DNA of 64,000 nucleotides from Aquimarina spinulae (GTDB lineage: Bacteria > Bacteroidota > Bacteroidia > Flavobacteriales > Flavobacteriaceae): assembly GCF_943373825.1 (NCBI RefSeq), contig NZ_CALSBP010000003.1, forward strand, positions 62,001-126,000, given 5' to 3'. How positions within the stretch are numbered: the stretch's first letter is position 1; each line of letters begins with the position of its first letter. The notes beneath the pieces are model-generated. The model worked only from the letters and a program-made list of their open reading frames with translations. It was not told the origin of the DNA and searched no databases. The translations under genes were made by a program, and so were the position numbers. This document shows, one piece after another, positions 1 to 9,648 of this stretch.

Positions 1-1107
1 ATAATACTGTTCTGTATATGCCATCATTAAGTAGATGTGTATCGCATCTTTTATCCAGGCATCGTATCTGGGGTTTATAATAATAGTTCTTTCAAGATAA
101 TTTTCGGTAATTGTCTTAAGTTGTTTGATTTCAAACTGAAAACCGTCGGGAAAAGGTCTTAATATATCGGGTAATTGATTTAGTCCATATACAGGGTTAC
201 TTTTGTAATCATTTTCAGAAATTACAATCTTGTCAAAAGGATATGGGCCTAATTTCTTTTGTAAAAATTCAATAATTCTATCGGTTGCTACCGATTTCAT
301 TTCTGGCATTAAATCATTGTCATCTATATTGCTTATAAACTGAACACCATCAGAAGGGAAACTATAGAAAGAAGATGTTTTTTCTAAGTACAAGTTTGCT
401 TCATTTCTTTTGTTGCCTTCGAGTTGTATAGTTTTGGTTGTTTCATCCTTTGATAGAATGCTATTTTTTTGTTTTAGATCACTAACTATTTCATAAGCAG
501 AAGGCAAAGTGAAATGAATTTGATAATCTGCAATAGGAGCATATAGGTCATCTAGGTTTTTATGGCTATAGATATTCCACTTTGTATCATATACGGCTGG
601 AAGGATATACCAATATTTTAAGCTAAAATTTCCGTTAGGGTGATATCCGTACCTGGTAAATTTGCTGCTTGCAATTTTAATTTGATATTTTAAAAGAAAG
701 GTTTGATTTTCTCCTGGGTAAATAGGTTTAGAAGATTTTACCCATAATATATCCTGGATTCCATCGTGCCGTCCCCACTGTAGAGGTTGTGATTCTTTAT
801 CACTGACATTTTGGATTATAGTTCCTCCTCGTTCTTCGTCTTTGGCAAAGTAAAAACGTTTTATGAAATCTTCTGCAAACCTTTTACCAAGGGGAGTGGT
901 CTTATCAGAGAAGCTATTGGCCCAATCATGAAAGAATATTTGTGTAAGCGTATCTTTTGATAAATTGGTATAAGTAACTTCCTGTTCTATAGTTATTATC
1001 TTTTTTTTGGAGTCTAGATTAGCATTTATAATAATATTATGCTGTGCAGACCCTAAGGTAAGCGCAAAAAAGAAAATTATAAAACTATATATTTTTAAAA
1101 TATTCAA
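1..1107 (-). CDS. M1-family (gluzincin)-like peptidase, partial
   Basis: The reading frame stays open from a TTG at 1107 to the window edge (369 codons), so the C-terminus is missing. A stop codon lies two codons upstream, so TTG is the earliest start; it gives a good Sec signal peptide (hydrophobic residues about 3-18, ending GSAQ). The body reads like the N-terminal beta domain of Bacteroidota M1 aminopeptidase-like proteins (for example YGYHPNGNFSLKYWYILPA), followed by the start of the catalytic-like domain (KLGPYPFDKIVISE). No HExxH is present in the visible part. The stretch aligning with the usual WLNEGFATY zinc-ligand motif reads WIKDAIHIY, so the protein may be catalytically dead. 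Family call is moderately sure; activity is unknown. Confidence 0.6.
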   Translation of the reverse strand, partial: MNILKIYSFIIFFFALTLGSAQHNIIINANLDSKKKIITIEQEVTYTNLSKDTLTQIFFHDWANSFSDKTTPLGKRFAEDFIKRFYFAKDEERGGTIIQNVSDKESQPLQWGRHDGIQDILWVKSSKPIYPGENQTFLLKYQIKIASSKFTRYGYHPNGNFSLKYWYILPAVYDTKWNIYSHKNLDDLYAPIADYQIHFTLPSAYEIVSDLKQKNSILSKDETTKTIQLEGNKRNEANLYLEKTSSFYSFPSDGVQFISNIDDNDLMPEMKSVATDRIIEFLQKKLGPYPFDKIVISENDYKSNPVYGLNQLPDILRPFPDGFQFEIKQLKTITENYLERTIIINPRYDAWIKDAIHIYLMMAYTEQYY

Positions 1108-1272
1108 CTTTTATATGTAATTAAAAGGTGTTTTTTAAGATATAAATCAAAAAGGAATATTGTTACCTGTTTGGTCTTGTCTATTAAAACTTTATTAACT
1201 ATAGGCAGTGCCTTACTATGATACTCTTCAAAATCGATTTTATATTAATAATTGATTTGATAACAAAATGAA

Positions 1273-1962
1273 TTAGAAATTCGGACTTAAATTATACTGA
1301 GTATAAAATTTATCTAAAATATCTAATACTTCACCAGGGGTGTCTACAATATGTATTAGGTCTAAATCCTCGGGACTTATATTTCCGAATTTTTGGAGTA
1401 ATGTGCTTTTTACCCAATCGATTAGTCCGCCCCAAAACTCTGTACTTACCAGTATAATTGGGAATTTTGCTATTTTTTTGGTTTGTATTAATGTTATTGC
1501 TTCGAATAATTCATCCAAAGTTCCGAACCCTCCTGGCATAACTACAAATCCCTGAGAATATTTTACGAACATCACTTTACGTACAAAAAAATAGTCAAAA
1601 TCCAAGCTTTTATCACTGTCGATATATGGATTGTCATGTTGTTCAAAAGGTAAATCTATATTAAGCCCTACAGAGGTTCCTCCTCCCAGATGTGCTCCTT
1701 TATTTCCTGCTTCCATTATACCGGGACCACCGCCAGTAATAACTCCGTAACCCTGATCCACAATTTCTTTGGCAACATCTACAGCTAATTGGTAGTACTT
1801 ATCATCTGTTTTTGTACGAGCAGATCCAAAAATAGATACACAGGGCCCTATTTTACTCATTTTTTCAAACCCATTAACAAATTCTCCCATAATCTTGAAG
1901 ATTGCCCATGAATCATTTGTCTTTATTTCATTCCAGCCTTTATGGTGTTGCTCTTTTCTCAT
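1273..1962 (-). CDS. LOG-family Rossmann-fold protein (TIGR00730 type)
   Basis: The protein has 229 residues. It carries the nucleotide-binding stretch GGGPGIMEAGNKGA at about 77-90 and the diagnostic PGGFGTLDE motif at 143-151, with the conserved RK pair at 128-129. LOG proteins of this type are cytosolic phosphoribohydrolases that cleave cytokinin or nucleoside 5'-monophosphates to base and ribose 5-phosphate; some bacterial members were long annotated as lysine decarboxylases in error. It starts 24 bases downstream of the uvrA stop on the same strand, so the two may be co-transcribed. The physiological substrate here cannot be read from sequence. Confidence 0.85.
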   Translation of the reverse strand: MRKEQHHKGWNEIKTNDSWAIFKIMGEFVNGFEKMSKIGPCVSIFGSARTKTDDKYYQLAVDVAKEIVDQGYGVITGGGPGIMEAGNKGAHLGGGTSVGLNIDLPFEQHDNPYIDSDKSLDFDYFFVRKVMFVKYSQGFVVMPGGFGTLDELFEAITLIQTKKIAKFPIILVSTEFWGGLIDWVKSTLLQKFGNISPEDLDLIHIVDTPGEVLDILDKFYTQYNLSPNF

Positions 1963-1986
1963 AATTTATTTTTTAAATATTGTTGC

Positions 1987-4815
1987 TTACAGCTCATTCT
2001 TTAAAAACTGAGCGGTATAGCTTTTTTTATCTTTTATAATTTCTTCTGGTGTTCCTGTAGCTACAATTTTCCCTCCATTTTTCCCTCCTTCATATCCGAT
2101 ATCAACAATATAGTCAGCCATTTTGATTACATCCAGATTATGTTCAATAATTAAAACTGTATTTCCTTTATTTACCAATTCATTTAGTACGTCCATCAAA
2201 ACACGAATATCTTCAAAATGAAGACCCGTTGTAGGTTCGTCAAGAATATAAAAAGTGTTACCGGTATCTCTTTTTGATAGTTCTGTTGCTAGTTTGATAC
2301 GTTGTGCTTCACCACCAGATAGTGTAGTTGATTGTTGCCCAAGAGTAATATATCCTAAACCAACATTTTGAATAGTTTTCAATTTTCTTGAAATCTTGGG
2401 GATATGTTCAAAGAATACACAGGATTCATTGATTGTCATTTCTAAGACATCAGAAATGGATTTTCCTTTATATCGAATCTCTAAAGTTTCTCTATTAAAT
2501 CGTTTTCCCTGGCAGGTTTCGCATTCTACATATACATCGGGTAAGAAATTCATTTCTATTACCCTTAATCCACCACCTTTGCAGGTTTCACATCTTCCTC
2601 CTTGAACATTAAAGCTAAAACGTCCCGGTTTGTATCCACGAATCATGGCTTCGGGAGTTTTGGCAAATAAGCTTCTTATTTCAGAAAAAACACCTGTATA
2701 TGTTGCAGGGTTTGACCTAGGTGTACGACCTATAGGTGATTGATTAATATCAATTACTTTATCCGAGTGTTCGAGACCTTTGATGCTTTTATATGGCATT
2801 GGTTTTTTTACACCATTAAAATAATATGCATTTAAAATAGGGTAGAGTGTCTCGTTGATGAGTGTAGATTTTCCGCTACCCGAAACCCCGGTAACAGCAA
2901 TCATTTTGCCTAAAGGAATATCAATAGATACGTTTTTTAGGTTATTTCCTGTAGCTCCCTTTAGTGAAATGGTTTTTCCGTTTCCTTTCCTACGTTTGGC
3001 AGGAGTTTCAATTTGTCTTTTTCCACTTAAATAATCTGCTGTAAGTGTATCGTGTTGTTGTAATTCTTCTGGAGTACCTTCGCTAATAATTTCTCCACCG
3101 TGTTTCCCGGCCAAAGGGCCAATATCGATAACATGATCAGCGCGTTCTATCATATCCTTATCGTGTTCTACAACGATAACAGAATTACCGATATCCCGTA
3201 ACTGGATTAGTGAATTGATTAGTTTCTGATTATCTCTCTGATGTAAACCGATACTGGGTTCGTCGAGAATGTATAAAACTCCAACCAGTTGCGAACCGAT
3301 TTGAGTAGCTAATCGTATACGTTGTGCCTCGCCACCAGAAAGTGATTTGCTACTTCGGTTTAAAGATAAATAGGTAAGCCCTACATCTACCAAAAATTGA
3401 AGTCTGGCATTAATTTCCTTTAATATTTCTCCGGAAATCTTATTTTGTTTTTCGCTTAAATGCTCGGGAAGAGATTTAAACCATTCAGAAAGCTCACTAA
3501 TGTCCATTGCAGATAATTCGGCAATATTCTTTGTATTTACTTTGAAATATAAAGATTCTTTACGTAGTCTTGATCCTTTGCATGATGGACATTGAATATT
3601 ATCCATAAAATCTTTGGCCCATCTTCTTAATGAGGTCGAATCATTATTTTTATATGTATTATCGATAAACGAAGCTACGCCTTCAAAATCAATTTTATAG
3701 TCTCTGGTAACTCCAAGAGATTTGCTATTTACAGTAAACTTTTCTTTTCCGCCATGAAGGATAATTTGCATGGCTTCTTCTGGGATTTTTTTTATAGGAT
3801 CACTTAATTTAAAATCATAGCGTTGTGCGATTAATTCTAATTGTTTAAAAATCCAATTGTTTTTTTGAGGTCCCTGTGGAGCTAAGCCTCCATTTTTTAT
3901 CGATATAGCATCATCAGGGATGATCTTTTTTAGATTTACTTCATATAGATTTCCTATACCATTACATTTAGGGCAGGCTCCTTTTGGAGAGTTAAATGAA
4001 AAGTTATTAGGTTCTGGGTTGGGATAAGAAATACCACTAGATGGGCACATTAAATTTCGACTAAAGAAGCGAGCTTCCTGAGATTCTTGCTCAATCACCA
4101 TCAATACATCATTACCGTGGTACATTGCAGTATTGATCGTCTCCATTAGACGTTTTGAATTATCCTGGTCTTTGGTGACCTTTAATCGATCAATAACGAT
4201 TTCGATATCATGAGTTTTATAACGATCGAGCTTCATACCTTTGGTGATATCTTTAATCTCTCCATTAGTACGCACTTTTACAAAACCTTGTTTTGCAATT
4301 TGCTCAAATAGCTCTCGATAATGCCCTTTTCTAGAACGAACAATAGGAGCCAGAATGCTTATCTTTTTTTCGGTAAAATCTTTTAAAATTAGATTCTTGA
4401 TCTGCTCATCACTATAGCTTACCATTTTTTCTCCGGTATTAAAGCTATAAGCATCACTTCCTCTTGAGAATAATAATCTGAGAAAGTCATAAATTTCGGT
4501 GATGGTTCCAACCGTACTACGTGGACTTTTACTGGTTGTTTTTTGCTCGATTGCAATAACAGGAGAGAGTCCATCAATCTTATCGACATCTGGTCGCTCT
4601 AATCCTCCTAAAAATTGTCTTGCATAGGCAGAAAAAGTCTCTATATAACGTCGTTGCCCTTCTGCGTAAATGGTGTCAAAGGCCAAAGAAGATTTACCAG
4701 ATCCCGATAAACCTGTAATCACTACTAATTTTTCACGAGGTATGGTAACGTCGATATTTTTCAAGTTGTGAACACGTGCTCCTAAAACCTCAATATTTTC
4801 TTCTGATGTAACCAT
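1987..4815 (-). CDS. uvrA: Excinuclease ABC subunit A
   Basis: This is the DNA damage-recognition ATPase of nucleotide excision repair, acting with UvrB on DNA in the cytoplasm. The 942-residue length is normal. Two ABC ATPase modules are visible: Walker A GLSGSGKS at 35-42 and GVSGSGKS in the second half, with signature motifs LSGGEAQRIRL and LSGGEAQRIKL. The C-terminal zinc finger has all four cysteines (CETC...CETC). The first finger keeps CPKC but its leading pair reads CPSSG, so one of the four canonical cysteines is Ser. A 577-base gap separates it from the divergent metalloprotease gene. Confidence 0.97.
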   Translation of the reverse strand: MVTSEENIEVLGARVHNLKNIDVTIPREKLVVITGLSGSGKSSLAFDTIYAEGQRRYIETFSAYARQFLGGLERPDVDKIDGLSPVIAIEQKTTSKSPRSTVGTITEIYDFLRLLFSRGSDAYSFNTGEKMVSYSDEQIKNLILKDFTEKKISILAPIVRSRKGHYRELFEQIAKQGFVKVRTNGEIKDITKGMKLDRYKTHDIEIVIDRLKVTKDQDNSKRLMETINTAMYHGNDVLMVIEQESQEARFFSRNLMCPSSGISYPNPEPNNFSFNSPKGACPKCNGIGNLYEVNLKKIIPDDAISIKNGGLAPQGPQKNNWIFKQLELIAQRYDFKLSDPIKKIPEEAMQIILHGGKEKFTVNSKSLGVTRDYKIDFEGVASFIDNTYKNNDSTSLRRWAKDFMDNIQCPSCKGSRLRKESLYFKVNTKNIAELSAMDISELSEWFKSLPEHLSEKQNKISGEILKEINARLQFLVDVGLTYLSLNRSSKSLSGGEAQRIRLATQIGSQLVGVLYILDEPSIGLHQRDNQKLINSLIQLRDIGNSVIVVEHDKDMIERADHVIDIGPLAGKHGGEIISEGTPEELQQHDTLTADYLSGKRQIETPAKRRKGNGKTISLKGATGNNLKNVSIDIPLGKMIAVTGVSGSGKSTLINETLYPILNAYYFNGVKKPMPYKSIKGLEHSDKVIDINQSPIGRTPRSNPATYTGVFSEIRSLFAKTPEAMIRGYKPGRFSFNVQGGRCETCKGGGLRVIEMNFLPDVYVECETCQGKRFNRETLEIRYKGKSISDVLEMTINESCVFFEHIPKISRKLKTIQNVGLGYITLGQQSTTLSGGEAQRIKLATELSKRDTGNTFYILDEPTTGLHFEDIRVLMDVLNELVNKGNTVLIIEHNLDVIKMADYIVDIGYEGGKNGGKIVATGTPEEIIKDKKSYTAQFLKNEL

Positions 4816-5392
4816 AAATTTTAAACCAAGATTGCAAATGTAGTTATTTGACAGCGTTTTGTGAAATTGGAAAAGTTTCAGTCATGTTAAATCAACATTT
4901 TTGTTATAGATATACGTTTTTTATTTTGTAAAAATGCTTTTAATTAACTGAAAAACAGTATTTTAAGTAGGTGTAAAACATAAAATCAACGTATTAATTT
5001 TCTTTCAATATAAAATTCATGTAAGAATTTTGTTTTAACAAGTAAGAAGTTTTATGAAATTTTGAATACCAGCATTCTAAAAAAAAAATATTACGGATTA
5101 TTAGACATTTATTTGAATTTAAGATCAATTTTTAGAAATAAAAATATCTAACAAAATGTTCTTTTTCAATGATTTTTTTGATCAAACTGGTTTTTTTAAT
5201 GATGTTTTTTTAGTTTTTTAACTAAAACATTGAATGATTTGTATTTTTTAGAACTACCCGTGAACTTTTTTAAATCGGTATGTAGAATTAGTAACTTAAT
5301 TATTCACAAACTCTTTGAAGTTTTTACTATTGATCGTATAAATAGCCCAATGTAGTCAATAGAAGAATTCTTCAAAACTAAAACTAAACACG
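4816..5392. other. 577-base intergenic region, no gene seen
   Basis: Very AT-rich spacer between divergent uvrA and the secreted metalloprotease gene. I see no coding frame, tRNA-like sequence or clear terminator. It presumably holds both promoters, but no convincing paired -33/-7 element stands out. A short palindrome, TTTGATCAAA, lies near 5177. Confidence 0.5.
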
Positions 5393-7492
5393 ATGAAAAA
5401 CATGTTCAAAATTGCAATTACCTTTTTTATGGTAATAAATTTTATGCAGGCTCAACAGTCGCAGCATACACCTAGTGAGTTGGTAAAACAACAAAAAACA
5501 CAGGGTTCTGATTTTCAAGACGTTAAATTGTTTAGCTTAATGACAGCTAAGCAAAAATCGAATGTACAATTACCAAAAGAGGTTAAAGATTATACTTTAT
5601 TTTCTTTAGATGCTAAAAAAATGGCCTCTATGAAGTCTAATGCTCCCAAAACTATGAATTTGGAAATTCCAGGGCAAAAATCTTCTATGGTACTAGAATT
5701 GGTTAAAGTTGATATTGCTACAGATGATTTTAAAGTTGTAGAAATGCCTTCTGGTAAAGTTGTTAAATCGGATAAAACTGTTTCTCATTATAGAGGAGTA
5801 GTACGAGGTAAAACAAACTCTATTGCCGCCATTAGTTTATTAGATGGCGAAGTCTCGGGTGTTATCAGTATAAGTGGCGAAAACGGCAACCTTGTTATGG
5901 GGCGATTAGAAAACAGTTCAGAACACATTATGTATGAGGATAATAATTTACTTCATTTACAAGATTTTACTTGTAATACCGAAGCGAATTATGAAGGATA
6001 TACAGAAGAAGAACTTTCAGACAATCCTTCTGCCAGTAAAGCAGCAGAAAAGTGTGTTAAAGTATACTTTGATATAGGGAATGATGTTGTAACGGATAAA
6101 GGAGGAAGTCAACAGGCTTCTGATTATTTACAATCTATATTTAATCAGGTAGCTATATTATATTCAAATGATAATATGACTGTAAAAATATCGCAGATAA
6201 ATGCGTGGACGTCTCAAAATCCTTTTAGCGGGTTATCCGATTATTCAAGTTATAGAGAGCAAAATGGTCTTAATGGAGCAGATCTTGGACATTTTGTTAC
6301 TTATAATTTCTCTGGTGGTGTGGCATATTTAGGTACTGTTTGTCAGCCAAATTATAGATATGGAGTTTCTGGTATTAACAAAACTTTTAGTAATGTTCCT
6401 ACCTATTCATTTTCTGTAATGGTAATAGCACACGAGATGGGACATAACCTAGGTTCAAATCATACTCAGGCTTGTGTTTGGAATGGTAATAATACTGCAA
6501 TTGATGGTTGTTATAATGTAGAAGGAAGTTGTTCTAAACCAGCGATCCCATCAGATGGAGGGACTATTATGAGTTACTGTCACCTTACTAGTGCAGGAAT
6601 TAACTTCACCAAAGGATTTGGCTCACAACCGGGTAATGTTATTCGTAACAAGATAAGTTCTTCAAGCTGTCTTCAGGCATGTGGTACTACCGGGTGTAAT
6701 ACTGGTGATTCTGCAACTGTAACGTTTAACAATAATACAGATTGTACTTTAGAGTATTTTACAAATAATAGTTCTCAGTTTTCAATTAGTTCTGGTCAAA
6801 CCAGACAGGTTTCAACTACTAGAGGAGCAAGCTGGGAAGCTAAAAATTCGTCTAATGCTACTGTAGATTCTTTTACGGTTCAATGTAGCCAGGATAGTTA
6901 TGCTTCTACTGGTAACTGTACGGATGGTGGAATCACCTGCGAAGGAGTGCAACCTTATTCTAGCGGTACTGTATATTCTGTAGGAGATCGTGTAACCTAT
7001 CAAGGAAGTTTGTATGAGAGAACATCTACTGGTTGGAGAAACCTGGGGCCATGCCCAACTAATCCAAATGATCCATGTGCAGGAGTACAGCCTTATTCTA
7101 GTGGTACAACATATTCTGTAGGAGATAAGGTGACGTATCAAGGAAGTTTATACGAAAGAACATCTACTGGTTGGAGAAACCTTGGACGTTGTGGTTCTGC
7201 TACTCAAGCTTCTCTACAAAGAGGTGGAGTTTCTGGTGAGCTAAGTATTAAAGCATATCCTAATCCAGCAGATGAAGTTCTTACCATTGAAGTTAGTAAT
7301 GTATTAAATACTTCTTCTACATTATCTATTAAAGATATTAATGGTAGAGTACTAAAAGTTGTTGATTTAGATACTCCTCCTGGAGGAAAAGATCGTCATA
7401 CTATAGATATTAGTACATTCTCTCCAGGAATGTATTTTGTTCAGGTAACAGGTTTTAAAAAGACAGTTACCAAAAAAATATCTATAAAATAA
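5393..7492 (+). CDS. Secreted reprolysin-like (M12B type) metalloprotease with carbohydrate-binding repeats and T9SS sorting domain
   Basis: A 699-residue exported zinc metalloprotease. The signal peptide covers about 1-20 (ends FMQAQ). The zinc motif HEMGHNLGSNH at about 347-357 matches HExxHxxGxxH, and a Met-turn (IMSYCH) follows at about 392. Two tandem chitin-binding-like modules (each GVQPYSSGT..YSVGD..YERTSTGW) lie at about 518-555 and 564-600. The end (about 616-699) is a type A T9SS sorting domain (YPNPADEVLTIEVS ... GMYFVQVTG), so the protein is expected to cross the outer membrane and be released or surface-attached. The substrate is unknown. A terminator follows at once, so it is probably monocistronic. 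Confidence 0.9.
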   Translation: MKNMFKIAITFFMVINFMQAQQSQHTPSELVKQQKTQGSDFQDVKLFSLMTAKQKSNVQLPKEVKDYTLFSLDAKKMASMKSNAPKTMNLEIPGQKSSMVLELVKVDIATDDFKVVEMPSGKVVKSDKTVSHYRGVVRGKTNSIAAISLLDGEVSGVISISGENGNLVMGRLENSSEHIMYEDNNLLHLQDFTCNTEANYEGYTEEELSDNPSASKAAEKCVKVYFDIGNDVVTDKGGSQQASDYLQSIFNQVAILYSNDNMTVKISQINAWTSQNPFSGLSDYSSYREQNGLNGADLGHFVTYNFSGGVAYLGTVCQPNYRYGVSGINKTFSNVPTYSFSVMVIAHEMGHNLGSNHTQACVWNGNNTAIDGCYNVEGSCSKPAIPSDGGTIMSYCHLTSAGINFTKGFGSQPGNVIRNKISSSSCLQACGTTGCNTGDSATVTFNNNTDCTLEYFTNNSSQFSISSGQTRQVSTTRGASWEAKNSSNATVDSFTVQCSQDSYASTGNCTDGGITCEGVQPYSSGTVYSVGDRVTYQGSLYERTSTGWRNLGPCPTNPNDPCAGVQPYSSGTTYSVGDKVTYQGSLYERTSTGWRNLGRCGSATQASLQRGGVSGELSIKAYPNPADEVLTIEVSNVLNTSSTLSIKDINGRVLKVVDLDTPPGGKDRHTIDISTFSPGMYFVQVTGFKKTVTKKISIK
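6944..7192 (+). repeat. Two in-frame 138-base repeats encoding carbohydrate-binding modules
   Basis: Units start at 6944 (GGAGTGCAACC) and 7082 (GGAGTACAGCC), a period of 138 bases or 46 codons. The encoded modules are nearly identical over YSSGT..YSVGD, VTYQGSLYERTSTGWRNLG. The same module type, more diverged, recurs in the large secreted protein at 47758-51498. Confidence 0.85.
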
Positions 7493-7520
7493 GTAGAATA
7501 TAATATTGGGCTATAATAGA

Positions 7521-7546
7521 GTGGGGTGCAAGCCCCACTTTTTTAT
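7521..7546 (+). terminator. Intrinsic terminator after the metalloprotease gene
   Basis: Stem GTGGGG/CCCCAC with a six-base loop (TGCAAG), followed by six T. It lies 29 bases past the stop codon and just before the convergent gene end at 7552. Confidence 0.85.
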
Positions 7547-7551
7547 ACCTG

Positions 7552-8265
7552 TTAATCATTCCAGGTTTTAAGATCACTAATTGGGATTCCGAAACCAAGT
7601 AATTTATGATGTTGAGAGAGGTGCGCTCCTGTTTTTGTAGTTATCCAGTTTTCCCAGGTAGCTTCGAGCCCTCCAATCGGAATGATTGATACCCACATTT
7701 TATAACTTGTAGGTCTATAGTTCTTGTCAACTTTCCAGAGGTACGAATCTCCGGGAGTAGTTCCTCCAGATTGGTAGGTAACCAACAATCCTTTAGTGTC
7801 GTTTTCTAAGGTTACTAATTTACGAATCGTTCCTTTGTCAAAAAGCTTATGAGGAGCAATCAACCAAAAAGAGTCATTGTTAAAGTTCACCAATGCTTTT
7901 TCTATTATTTTTTTCTTTTTATGATCACCAAGATGCATTGTACTAAGTACTCGGTTTTTTTCTGGAGAATCCAAATGTAAAAGTACGGAGTGATCGTCTA
8001 TTTTTACAGTTACAGTATTAGATTTTTTATCCCAGAGATAATGGTTTTTATTTCTAAAAGTCCATTGTAAATAATCGGTATTTAGATAGTTATCATGCTT
8101 AATAGCATCTAGTATTTTTAATGCAAATTTATCAGCTTCAGGGCCAGGTTTTCCTTCAGGAAGTTTTTCATGTAAAGAAAAATATAAGGTCGCAACCGTA
8201 ATAGCTACCAATGCGAGTATGCTTAGTAGTAGTATTTTAAAAAGCTTTATAAATTTTTTTCTCAA
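7552..8265 (-). CDS. Membrane-anchored protein of unknown function
   Basis: A 237-residue protein not assigned with certainty. A single N-terminal hydrophobic segment at about 9-29 follows a basic start (MRKKFIKLFK), giving a signal anchor or uncleaved signal with the body in the periplasm. The remainder is rich in Trp, Lys and beta-prone stretches (LQWTFRNKNHYLWD, SYLWKVDKNYRPTSYKMWVSI), reminiscent of LolA-like or DUF6503-like beta sheets. No catalytic motif is visible. It is convergent with the metalloprotease gene and 162 bases downstream of aroB on the same strand. Treat as hypothetical. Confidence 0.65.
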   Translation of the reverse strand: MRKKFIKLFKILLLSILALVAITVATLYFSLHEKLPEGKPGPEADKFALKILDAIKHDNYLNTDYLQWTFRNKNHYLWDKKSNTVTVKIDDHSVLLHLDSPEKNRVLSTMHLGDHKKKKIIEKALVNFNNDSFWLIAPHKLFDKGTIRKLVTLENDTKGLLVTYQSGGTTPGDSYLWKVDKNYRPTSYKMWVSIIPIGGLEATWENWITTKTGAHLSQHHKLLGFGIPISDLKTWND

Positions 8266-8427
8266 GAAGTTGTGTTTTAGTATGTATTGTCTTTTGCTAA
8301 TGTAATGAAATACTAAGAGTGTAGCTTCTCAATATTATGAATAATAGCGTACTTTACAGAAATAGATATTACCGTTTAAATCACTTCAATCATAAAATAT
8401 AAAATCATTATTCCTTAATACTCAAAA

Positions 8428-9498
8428 TCATAAAGAAGCATAATACTCAAAAGATGTAAGAATCAATTCATCCGATACAATACAGTTGTATTTTGCTTCA
8501 CCAATAGTATTTAGTAGAACAAAGTAAATATTTCCATTCTCATTCTTTTTATCATGAATAAGAAGTTCCATAATTTTTTTATAATCTCCTGCATCAATAT
8601 CTATTTTTGGAAATGTAGCCAAAATTACAGCGCTAATATGTTCCAAATCTTCTTTGGTTAAAGAAAGTAATTCTTTAGATATATAAGCCTCCATAATCAT
8701 CCCTATTGCAATAGCTTCGCCATGAAGTAATGTAGGTTTTTCGGGATGAGTTAGATAAAAAGATTCGATAGCATGACCTAGTGTATGGCCATAATTAAGA
8801 TACTTACGAATATTTTGCTCGGTAGGGTCTTCAGAAACAATTTTGTTTTTGATCACTACAGAGTCATAAATCATTTGATCCAAATCTTCAAAATTAAGTT
8901 GAGAAAGGTCACTTATTTTTTCCCAATATCCCCGATCTTGAATGAGTCCGTGTTTTAGCATTTCGGCAAATCCGCTACACATTTGATTTACCGGTAAAGT
9001 AGCCAGATATTCTGTGTCAACAAGAACCATTTCGGATTCACTGATCACACCTACCATATTTTTTAGGTTACCTAAATCAACACCGGTTTTTCCCCCTACA
9101 GAGGCGTCTACCATTGCCAGTAGTGAAGTTGGGATATTGATATAACTAATTCCTCTTTTATAGGTACAAGCTATAAAACCACCCAGGTCTGTAATAACAC
9201 CACCTCCCAGATTAATCATTAGACTTTTTCGATCCATACCTAATTCTGAGAGCGCATTCCAGATACCGCTACATGTTTCGATATTTTTATGGATTTCACC
9301 ATTTTCTATTTCAATCACTTCGATATCATACTCTTTCTCAATCTTACTCATCAATAAAGATAAACAGTGCTCATGGGTATTATCATCCACGAGGATACAT
9401 ATTTTTGAATGGTTGGCTTTTTCGAGATATGCGTTCAATGCTGTATAGCATTCTTCACCAAAATATACAACAGAGTCTTTTGAAACTATGGGCTTCAT
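8428..9498 (-). CDS. aroB: 3-dehydroquinate synthase
   Basis: Second step of the shikimate pathway: cyclises DAHP to 3-dehydroquinate using NAD and a divalent metal. At 356 residues it has normal length. Visible family motifs are the NAD-binding GGGVITDLGGF at 98-108, SLLAMVDASVGGKTGVD at about 125-141, the metal-ligand region FAEMLKHG, and the histidine motifs YGHTLGHAIE and LLHGEAIAIG. The ATG (MKPIVSKDS) is divergent from the proline dehydrogenase gene across a 150-base spacer. Confidence 0.96.
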   Translation of the reverse strand: MKPIVSKDSVVYFGEECYTALNAYLEKANHSKICILVDDNTHEHCLSLLMSKIEKEYDIEVIEIENGEIHKNIETCSGIWNALSELGMDRKSLMINLGGGVITDLGGFIACTYKRGISYINIPTSLLAMVDASVGGKTGVDLGNLKNMVGVISESEMVLVDTEYLATLPVNQMCSGFAEMLKHGLIQDRGYWEKISDLSQLNFEDLDQMIYDSVVIKNKIVSEDPTEQNIRKYLNYGHTLGHAIESFYLTHPEKPTLLHGEAIAIGMIMEAYISKELLSLTKEDLEHISAVILATFPKIDIDAGDYKKIMELLIHDKKNENGNIYFVLLNTIGEAKYNCIVSDELILTSFEYYASL

Positions 9499-9561
9499 AT
9501 AGTATTAAATTATAGGGAGCGAAATTAAGCAGAATTTATAATAAAATAAACTCGCAAGTTC

Positions 9562-9569
9562 TATATTTG
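9562..9569 (+). promoter_or_regulatory. Candidate -7 element TATATTTG for proline dehydrogenase
   Basis: Exact match to the Bacteroidota -7 consensus TAnnTTTG, 79 bases before the ATG at 9649. No clear TTG appears at the usual -33 distance, so only the -7 half is supported. Confidence 0.45.
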
Positions 9570-9648
9570 CAGATATCTTAAAATAAGTGCAATGTATGCA
9601 TAAGAATTAATCGTATTTCTATGTGCATATTTTTAAAATTAACTTTTG

